DNA of 64,000 nucleotides from Molossus alvarezi (Eukaryota; Chordata; Mammalia; Chiroptera; Molossidae): positions 20,720,708-20,784,707 of the forward strand of contig CM073896.1 of NCBI GenBank assembly GCA_037176705.1, read 5' to 3'. A program made the position numbers and the translations under genes. Under the pieces are notes generated by a model, which saw only the letters and a list, made by a program, of their open reading frames with translations, ran no database searches and was not told where the DNA came from. Positions within the stretch are counted from its first letter, which is position 1. Every line of letters begins with the position of its first letter. Below are positions 57,913 to 64,000 of the stretch, one piece after another.

Positions 57913-58138
57913 TTACAGATATTTTACCTTTTTACCCCATTGGCACCCCCACCCTACCCCCCCTCCACCCTTTCCCCGGCTTAGTTGTCCATGTCCATTG
58001 GTCATGCATACATGCATATAAGTTCTGTGGTTTATCTCTTCCCACCCCCCACCCCCCATCCCCTCTTCTGAGGGATGTCAGTCTGTGCCCTACTTCCATG
58101 TGTCTGGGTCTACTGTATTCCTCAGACTGTTATGTTCA
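57913..58138 (-). other. 3'UTR of the young L1
   Basis: Lies between the ORF2 stop (58,139) and the A-rich tail. The minus strand carries a G-rich stretch opposite CCCCCACCCTACCCCCCCTC (57,946-57,965) and CCCACCCCCCACCCCCCATC (58,042-58,061), the polypurine tract typical of mammalian L1 3'UTRs and able in principle to form G-quadruplexes. No canonical AATAAA is obvious right before the tail. Confidence 0.85.
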
Positions 58139-61100
58139 TTATATTCCGTATATAAGTGAGATCATGTGGTATTTGTCTTTTTCTGCTTGGCTTCTTTCAC
58201 TTAGGATAATACTTTCCAGGTCCCTCCATGTCGTCTCAAAGGATAAGAGATCTTTCTTTCTTACTGCTGCATAGTACTCCATTGTGTATATGTACCACAG
58301 CTTTTTTATCCATTCGTCTACTGGTGGACACTTGGGCTGTTTCCAGATCTTAGCTATTATAAATAGTGCTGCTATGAACATGGGGGTACATATATTCTTC
58401 CTGATTGGTGTTTCAGGCTTCTTAGGGTATATTCCCAGCAGTGGGATCACTGGGTCAAATGGAAGTTCAATTTTTAATTTCTTAAGGTAGCACCATATTG
58501 TTTTCCATAGCGGCTGCACCAGTCTGCATTCCCACCAGCAGTGTATTAGAGTCCCCTTTTCTCCACACCCTCGCCAACACTTGTTGTTTGATGATTTGTT
58601 GATGGCGGCCATTCTGACAGGTGTGAGGTGATACCTCATTGTTGTTTTAATTTGCATCTCTCTGATGATTAGTGATGTTGAGCATTTCTTCATATGTCTT
58701 TTGGCCATTTGTATGTCCTGTTTGGAGAGGTGTCTATTCAGCTCCTCTGCCCATTTTTTAATTGGGTTCTTTGTCTTCCTTTTGTGGAGTTGTATGAGCA
58801 CTCTATATATACTGGAAATTAACCCCTTATCTGATACATCATTGGCAATGATGTTCTCCCATACAGTGGGTTGCCTTTCCATTTTGATGATTGTTTCTTT
58901 TGCTGTGCAGAAGCTTTTTAGTTTGATGTAGTCCCATGTGTTCATTTTCTCCTTTATTTCTGTTGCCTTAGGTGATGTATCAGTGAAAATTCTGCTCCGT
59001 ATGATGTCCGAAATTTTGTTGCCTACATTTTCTTCTAGAATTTTTATGGATTCACGGGTCACATTTAAGTCTTTTATCCATTTTGAGTTTATTTTTGTGT
59101 ATGGTGTAAGTTGATGGTCTAGTTTCATTTTTTTGCATGTAGCTGTCCAATTTTCCCAACACCATTTATTAAAGAGGCTGTCTTTACTCCACTGTATGCT
59201 CTTGCCACCTTTGTCAAATATTAATTGAGCGTATTGCCTTGGGTCCATTTCTGGGTTTTCAGTTCTGTTCCACTGGTCTATATGCCTGTTCTTGTGCCAG
59301 TACCAGGCTGTTTTGGTTACAGTCGCTTTGTAGTATAACCTGAAATCTGGTATTGTGATCCCACCTACTTTGTTCTTCTTTTTCAAGATTGCTGTGGCTA
59401 TTCGGGGTCTTTTTTGGTTCCATATGAACTTTTGAAGTATTTGTTCTAGTTCTATGAAATATGTCGTTGGTACTTTGATGGGGATTGCATTGAATCTATA
59501 GATTGCTTTGGGTAGTATGGACATTTTAATTATGTTAATTCTTCCAATCCATGAACAGGGTATGTGCTTCCACTTTTTTATATCTTCCTCTATTTCTTTT
59601 TTCAATGACCTGTAGTTTTCTGCAAATAGGTCCTTTACTTCTTTGGTTAAGTTTATTCCTAGGTATCGTAATTTTTTTGGAGCGATGGTAAATGGGATTG
59701 TTTTTTCAGTTTCTCTTTCTGTGAGTTCATCACTGATGTACAAGAATGCCGTCGATTTCTTGACGTTAATTTTGTATCCTGCTACTTTGCTAAATTCATT
59801 TATTAAGTCTAATATATTTTTGATGGAGTCTTTAGGGTTTTCTATGTACAATATCATGTCATCTGCAAATAATGACAGTTTCACTTCCTCCTTTCCAATT
59901 TGGATCCCTTTTATTTTTTTTTCATGTCTGATTGCTGTGGCTAAGACTTCCAGTACAATGTTAAATAAGAGAGGCGAAAGTGGACATCCCTGTCTTGTTC
60001 CTGTTCTTAATGGAAATGTTTTTAGTTTCTGTCCATTGAGTATGATGTTGGCTGTAGGTCTTTCATATATGGCCTTTATTATGTCGAGATATGATCCCTC
60101 TATTCCCACATTGCTGAGCGTTTTTATCAGAAATGGATGCTGGATTTTGTCGAATGCTTTTTCAGCATCTATTGATATGATCATGTGGTTTTTATTCTTC
60201 ATTTTGTTTATGTGGTGTATCACATTTATTGATTTGCGAATATTGTACCAGCCTTGCATCCCTGGAATGAATCCCACTTGGTCATGGTGAATAATTTTTT
60301 TGATGTATTTCTGGATCCGATTTGCTAATATTTTGTTCAGGATTTTGGCGTCTATGTTCATCAGGGATATTGGCCTGTAGTTTTCTTTCTTCGTAGTGTC
60401 TTTTTCTGGTTTTGGAATTAGGATTATGCTGGCCTCATAGAACGTGTTTGGAAGTCTTCCTTCTTCTTGAATTTTTTGAAATAGTTTGAGGAGAATGGGT
60501 GTTAGTTCTTTTTGGAATGTTCGGTAAAACTCCCCCGTGAAACCATCTGGGCCTGGGCTTTTGTTTGCTGGAAGAGTCTTGATTACCTCTTCAATTTCCT
60601 TAGTTGTTATTGGGCTGTTCAAGTTTTCTATCTCTTCCGGGAATAGTTTTGGGAGACTGTGTGTTTCTAGAAATTTGTCCATTTCGCTTAGATTGTCGAA
60701 TTTGTTGCCATATAGTTGTTCGTAGTAGTTGTTAACGATCTTTTGTATTTCCGTGGTGTTGGTTGTTACTTCTCCTCTTTCATTTCTAATTTTGTGTATT
60801 TGGGTTCTCTCTCTTTGTTTCTTGGTGAGTCTAGCTAAGGGTCCATCAATCTTGTTTATCTTTTCGAAAAACCAGCTCTTTGTTTCATTGATCCTTTGAA
60901 TTGTTTTTTTGGTCTCTATGTCATTTATTTCTGCTCTGATCTTTACTATTTCCTTCCTTCTACTTGCTCTGGGGTTTTCTTTTTGTTTGCTTTCTAATTC
61001 TTTAAGTTGTGAGGTTAGACAGTCAATTAGAAATTTTTCTTGTTTTTTGAGGTAGGCCTGTAGTGCTATGAACTTCCCTCTCAGAACTGCTTTCGCTGCA

Positions 61101-61963
61101 TCCCATAGATTTTGTGTTGTTGTGTGTTCATTTTCATTGGTTTCTAGGAAGTTTTTGATTTCTTCCTTGATCTCCTCGGTGACCCATTCATTGTTTAATA
61201 ACATGCTATTTAGCCTCCATGTGTTGAAATGTCTTTGCATGTTCTTGTTGCAATTGATTCCTAGTTTCATGCCATTGTGATCTGAGAAGATGCTTGATAT
61301 GATTTCAATCTTCTTGAACTTGTAGAGATTTAGTTTGTGTCCTATCATGTGGTCTATCTTTGAGAATGTCCCATGTGCACTTGAGAAGAATGTGTATTCT
61401 GTAGTTTTGGGGTGTAATTCTCTGTAGATATCTATTAAATCCATTTGGTCTAGTGCTTCATTTAGAGTCTCTGTTTCCTTGCTAATTTTTTGCCTAGAGG
61501 ATCTATCTAGTGCTGTCAATGGGGTGTTGAAGTCCCCTGCTATGATTGTATTGTTGTCGATTTCTCCTTGGAAGTCCTCCAGAAGATTTTTAATATATTT
61601 TGGTGCTCCTATATTGGGTGCATATATGTTTATCAAGGTTATATCTTCCTGTTGGATAGATCCTTTCAATATTATGTAGTGGCCGTCTTTGTCTCTAGTT
61701 ATGGTCTTCATTTTGAAATCTATTTTATCAGATATGAGAATTGCTACCCCAGCTTTTTTTTGCTTTCCATTTGCTTGGAAAATTTTTTTCCATCCCTTCA
61801 CTTTCAACCTATGTGAGTCTTTTGTTGAGAGGTGGGTCTCTTGTAAACAACATATAGATGAGTCATGCTTTCTTATCCAATCAGCTACTCTGTGTCTCTT
61901 TATGGGAGCATTCAATCCATTTACGTTTAAGGTGATTATTGATATGTACTTATTTATTGCCAT
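58139..61963 (-). CDS. L1 ORF2 protein (endonuclease-reverse transcriptase), intact
   Basis: ORF2 protein nicks target DNA and copies L1 RNA at the nick (target-primed reverse transcription). The 1,274-residue frame matches the family's usual ~1,275. Residues 1-239 form the APE-type endonuclease: N13 (TLNVNG), E42 (QETH), D144/N146 (AGDFNT) and D228/H229 (FSDHNG) are present. The RT follows: [12 protein letters not shown], the AFDKIQHPF block, [12 protein letters not shown] (about 655) and the catalytic FADD at 699-702 (59,858-59,869). The C-terminus has the Cys/His knuckle [18 protein letters not shown] (about 1,127-1,144). The start MAINKYISI is conserved in the two broken copies here. ORF1 ends 45 nt upstream, so translation would depend on reinitiation or similar, as known for L1. 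No key residue is missing; function is inferred, not shown. Confidence 0.97.
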   Translation of the reverse strand: MAINKYISIITLNVNGLNAPIKRHRVADWIRKHDSSICCLQETHLSTKDSHRLKVKGWKKIFQANGKQKKAGVAILISDKIDFKMKTITRDKDGHYIILKGSIQQEDITLINIYAPNIGAPKYIKNLLEDFQGEIDNNTIIAGDFNTPLTALDRSSRQKISKETETLNEALDQMDLIDIYRELHPKTTEYTFFSSAHGTFSKIDHMIGHKLNLYKFKKIEIISSIFSDHNGMKLGINCNKNMQRHFNTWRLNSMLLNNEWVTEEIKEEIKNFLETNENEHTTTQNLWDAAKAVLRGKFIALQAYLKKQEKFLIDCLTSQLKELESKQKENPRASRRKEIVKIRAEINDIETKKTIQRINETKSWFFEKINKIDGPLARLTKKQRERTQIHKIRNERGEVTTNTTEIQKIVNNYYEQLYGNKFDNLSEMDKFLETHSLPKLFPEEIENLNSPITTKEIEEVIKTLPANKSPGPDGFTGEFYRTFQKELTPILLKLFQKIQEEGRLPNTFYEASIILIPKPEKDTTKKENYRPISLMNIDAKILNKILANRIQKYIKKIIHHDQVGFIPGMQGWYNIRKSINVIHHINKMKNKNHMIISIDAEKAFDKIQHPFLIKTLSNVGIEGSYLDIIKAIYERPTANIILNGQKLKTFPLRTGTRQGCPLSPLLFNIVLEVLATAIRHEKKIKGIQIGKEEVKLSLFADDMILYIENPKDSIKNILDLINEFSKVAGYKINVKKSTAFLYISDELTERETEKTIPFTIAPKKLRYLGINLTKEVKDLFAENYRSLKKEIEEDIKKWKHIPCSWIGRINIIKMSILPKAIYRFNAIPIKVPTTYFIELEQILQKFIWNQKRPRIATAILKKKNKVGGITIPDFRLYYKATVTKTAWYWHKNRHIDQWNRTENPEMDPRQYAQLIFDKGGKSIQWSKDSLFNKWCWENWTATCKKMKLDHQLTPYTKINSKWIKDLNVTRESIKILEENVGNKISDIIRSRIFTDTSPKATEIKEKMNTWDYIKLKSFCTAKETIIKMERQPTVWENIIANDVSDKGLISSIYRVLIQLHKRKTKNPIKKWAEELNRHLSKQDIQMAKRHMKKCSTSLIIREMQIKTTMRYHLTPVRMAAINKSSNNKCWRGCGEKGTLIHCWWECRLVQPLWKTIWCYLKKLKIELPFDPVIPLLGIYPKKPETPIRKNICTPMFIAALFIIAKIWKQPKCPPVDEWIKKLWYIYTMEYYAAVRKKDLLSFETTWRDLESIILSERSQAEKDKYHMISLIYGI

Positions 61964-62008
61964 TTTTGTTTAGTGTGGTTCTATTTTTCTTCCCACTTCT
62001 CCTGCTAA

Positions 62009-62902
62009 TTACAGCAGTCCTTTTAACATTTCTTGCAGTGCTGGTTTGGTGCTAATGTATTCCCTTAGCTTTTTTTTGTCTGGGAAGCTCTTTATTTGAT
62101 CTTCTATTTTGAATGATAGCCTTGCTGGGTAGAGTAGTCTTGGATTCAGATTCTTGTTTTTCATGACTTTGATTACTTCATGCCATTCTCTTCTGGCCTG
62201 TAGTGTTTCTTGTGAGAAGTCAGCTGAGAGCCTTATGGGGTTCCCTTTGTAGGTAACCTGTTGCTTATCTCTTGCTGCTTTTAGGATTCTCTCTTTGTCT
62301 TTAATTTGTGGCATTTTAATTACTATGTGTCTTGGTGTGGGCCTGTTTGGGTTCTTCTTACTTGGAACTCTCTGTGCTTCTTGAACTTGAATGCCTTCTT
62401 CCTTCACCAAATTAGGGAAGTTTTCTCTCACTATTTTTTTGAATATATTCTCTATCCCTTGCTCCTTTTCTTCTTCTTCGGGGACTCCTATGATGCGAAT
62501 ATTATTACGTTTCCAGTTGTCCCATAGTTCTCTTAAGCTGTCTTCCTGTTTTTTAATAGTTTTTTCCTTTTGTTTTTCTGATTGGTTGATTTTTTCTACC
62601 CTGTCTTCTAATTCACTGATCCGGTCCTCAGCTTCCCCTACTCTGCTTTTTAAACCTTCCAATGTGTTTTTCATTTCGGATATGTCATTTTTTATCTCTT
62701 CTTGTTGGTTTTTAATTTCCAATTGGCTTGTTTTCAGTGTCTCTATGTCCTTACTCATGCTGTTCAGCTTCCTCAAGATCATGGCTCTGAATTCTAGCTC
62801 TGTTAACATGCCTAATTGCTCCACATTGATCTCATCTTCGGTGGAGGTGTCTTGCTCTTTCATTTGGCTTCTGTTTCTGTGTTTCACCATTTTGGCTATC
62901 AC
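62009..62902 (-). CDS. L1 ORF1 protein (RNA-binding chaperone), intact
   Basis: ORF1 protein forms trimers that coat L1 RNA and act as nucleic-acid chaperone in the cytoplasmic RNP. The frame has 297 codons, shorter than primate ORF1p (about 338), mainly in the N-terminal half. Residues about 40-125 are a heptad coiled coil (LRKLNSMSKDIETLK, ISELEDRVEKINQSEK). The RRM starts near 133 (NNIRIIGVPEEEE). The C-terminal domain includes QVTYKGNPIRLSADFS (about 219-234) and NPRLLYPARLSFK. The start at 62,902 gives MIAKMVKHRNR; MVKHRNR at codon 5 matches the start in the two older copies and may be the true one. Compared with those copies it lacks one heptad (CKDINTM-type) after LNSM. Confidence 0.95.
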   Translation of the reverse strand: MIAKMVKHRNRSQMKEQDTSTEDEINVEQLGMLTELEFRAMILRKLNSMSKDIETLKTSQLEIKNQQEEIKNDISEMKNTLEGLKSRVGEAEDRISELEDRVEKINQSEKQKEKTIKKQEDSLRELWDNWKRNNIRIIGVPEEEEKEQGIENIFKKIVRENFPNLVKEEGIQVQEAQRVPSKKNPNRPTPRHIVIKMPQIKDKERILKAARDKQQVTYKGNPIRLSADFSQETLQARREWHEVIKVMKNKNLNPRLLYPARLSFKIEDQIKSFPDKKKLREYISTKPALQEMLKGLL

Positions 62903-63711
62903 TGTGGGCTTTGGAGCCTGTCAAGTTCTCCCTGTGGGTGTTGGTGTTCTGCTATTTGTGGCTCCCTCTCCTGTGTTTAGATGAGTGAGGGAAGACCCAC
63001 GTTGAACACCTCTGTCAAGTCTTACTTTCCTGGTTAAAGTTGCCAGTCCAGGAAAGGTACTGTTATCCTCTAGCTTTTTGCCTGGAGGCTAGCAGTCTAG
63101 GTTAATTGATGAGTTTTGGGTTGTCAGTTGATTGAAAAACTCCCTCTGGTGCTCAGCCAAGGGGCTTTCACGAGGGTGGGGCAGATGCTGGTTGTTAGTG
63201 AGCCTCAATTAGCACTTCAATGGCCCACAGGGTGGGGTTGGATCTCCGAGGGAGGGGCTGCTGCCTCTCCTCAGAGCCCTGGGAAGGAGCAATGTGGCCA
63301 CAGTCCTGTGTGGCTGTACTCAGCCAAAGCTCTGAGCGCCCTCCAAACCCCGAGTGTCCCGACACAGTTCCAGTCCAGTCTGCCCTCCCTCTGCCGGAGC
63401 CCAAGGTGAGTGGCTGTGGCTGTTTCAGCCTCTGTCCCAGCTGCGCTGTGGAGCCGCCTGGGAGTGTGACCCGCGGGCGCCGCTCCCAGCTAAGGCCGCT
63501 GCTGAGCTGCCGACCGTGGGCTCCCAGCCCCGTCTCGCGCCTTCGCAAGCCTACCGGGATCGAGTCGGTGTCCCTCGTTGTATGGTCCTCGCAAGCTGCT
63601 TTTCTGTTGCTTTTTCCCGTCGATTTGTCTGTGTTATAGTTGTAATTCCAGTTTGGTTCTGGGATACGGTCTGTGCAGCTCCGTTCACTCCGCCGCCATT
63701 TTTTTTTCCCC
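62903..63711 (-). promoter_or_regulatory. L1 5'UTR with internal promoter
   Basis: About 810 bp, GC-rich and CpG-containing between 63,240 and 63,700, in contrast to the AT-rich window. In mammalian L1s this region holds the internal RNA polymerase II promoter. The first bases match the start of the full-length copy at 44,845. One unit of the 19-bp repeat is present near 63,490. Antisense open stretches of 139 and 140 codons lie in it. Confidence 0.85.
63691..63704 (-). promoter_or_regulatory. YY1-like motif at the L1 5' end
   Basis: The minus strand reads AAAATGGCGGCGG within the first ~20 nt of the element, fitting the YY1 core AANATGGCGGC. Human L1 has a YY1 site at the same location that fixes the transcription start. 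The old copy at 44,848 reads AAATGCCAGCGG, so its motif is lost. Confidence 0.7.
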
Positions 63712-63727
63712 CCAAACACCGTTTATT
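63712..63727. repeat. Target-site duplication of the young L1, right copy
   Basis: CCAAACACCGTTTATT, exact match to the left copy. Four further C residues between it and the L1 start (63,708-63,711) read as extra Gs at the L1 5' end. Confidence 0.95.
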
Positions 63728-64000
63728 AAAGAGGCTGTCTTTATTGTATGCTCTTGCCACTTTTGTGAAATATTGAGCATAAGGTGGAAAACAATATGGT
63801 ATTTCCTCAAAAAATTAAAAATTGAACTGCCATTTGACCCAGTGATTCCACTTCTAGGAATATAGCCTAAGTAACCTGAAACACCGATCAGAAAGAATGC
63901 ATGTGACCCTGTGTTTATAGCAGCTCTATTTACAATTGCTAACTAAGATCTGGAAACAGCCCAAGTGCCCATCAATACATGAGTGAATAAAAGAGCTGTG

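Larger units (their letters stand above)
57823..63711 (-). mobile_element. Full-length L1 with both ORFs intact
   Basis: About 5.9 kb from YY1-like 5' end (63,711) to A-rich tail (57,823-57,912). Order on the minus strand: 5'UTR 63,711-62,903, ORF1, 45-nt spacer, ORF2, 3'UTR 58,138-57,913 with a G-rich tract, and a tail that mixes AAAT units with one GTCA interruption. The 16-bp target-site duplication is perfect, and no stop or frameshift breaks either ORF. This is the signature of a recent, possibly retrotransposition-competent copy. It is inserted in the same orientation as the antisense part of an older L1. Confidence 0.97.
57388..64000. mobile_element. Older twin-primed L1 hosting the young L1
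   Basis: Antisense ORF2 sequence runs 57,388-57,822 and resumes at 63,728-63,777 after the young L1. It corresponds to ORF2 residues about 914-1,090 of the intact copy. At 63,778-63,785 the strand switches and sense ORF2 sequence (GGAAAACAATATGGTATTTC, from residue about 1,152) continues to the window end. Inverted 5' segment followed by sense 3' segment, with about 180 bp missing between them, is the expected product of twin priming. Its 3' end lies outside the window. Confidence 0.85.

Noticed and set aside
59643..62984. Long plus-strand open stretches (215 codons at 59,643-60,290; 197 codons at 62,391-62,984)
   Set aside because: They lie exactly antisense to the intact L1 ORF2 and ORF1 and read as the complement of conserved L1 coding sequence; similar shadows occur over the dead copies.
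63195..63719. 174-codon minus-strand open stretch in the L1 5'UTR
   Set aside because: Its reading begins in the target-site duplication with GTG rather than ATG, and the sequence is GC-rich promoter; coincidence is the simplest explanation.

Overview
The window looks like bat nuclear DNA, most probably from a vespertilionoid (vesper-bat type) lineage. It is AT-rich and repeat-dense, and I could support no host gene in it. The lineage call rests on about 19 tRNA-derived Ves-type SINEs (A/B-box head, CT-rich body, A-rich tail, many with visible target-site duplications), on mammalian L1s of one closely related family, on a hAT-type and a mariner-type MITE, and on old mammalian repeats (MIR, L2, MLT-type LTRs). 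All family names come from recognised sequence features; no database search or alignment program was run.

Layout: 1-860 holds SINEs and the left arm of an inverted duplication. A decayed near-full-length L1 lies at 2,427-8,165 (+), split by a SINE. The right arm (9,342-9,927) sits inside a disrupted hAT MITE (8,978-10,389). Old L1 pieces at 11.1-12.3 kb and 15 kb show inversions typical of twin priming; the 15-kb one carries a mariner MITE at a clean TA site. The stretch 16-39 kb is old AT-rich sequence with LTRs (16.3, 20.6, 23.9 kb), MIR/L2, SINEs, microsatellites and L1 3' ends. A stack of nested antisense L1s occupies 39.5-42 kb. A second full-length but broken L1 lies at 44,845-50,752 (+). 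An isolated retroposed piece of L1 5'UTR is at 52.7 kb.

The standout is a full-length L1 on the minus strand at 57,823-63,711. ORF1 (297 codons) and ORF2 (1,274 codons) are both open, and the endonuclease, reverse transcriptase and C-terminal Cys/His motifs are intact. It has a GC-rich 5'UTR beginning with a YY1-like motif, and a perfect 16-bp target-site duplication. It is inserted into an older, twin-primed L1 that runs off the right end of the window. In principle ORF1 protein (RNA-binding trimer) and ORF2 protein (endonuclease and RT) act together in target-primed reverse transcription, and their machinery also explains the SINE copies. The near-identical 3' L1 fragment at 39.66 kb shows that this subfamily moved more than once recently.
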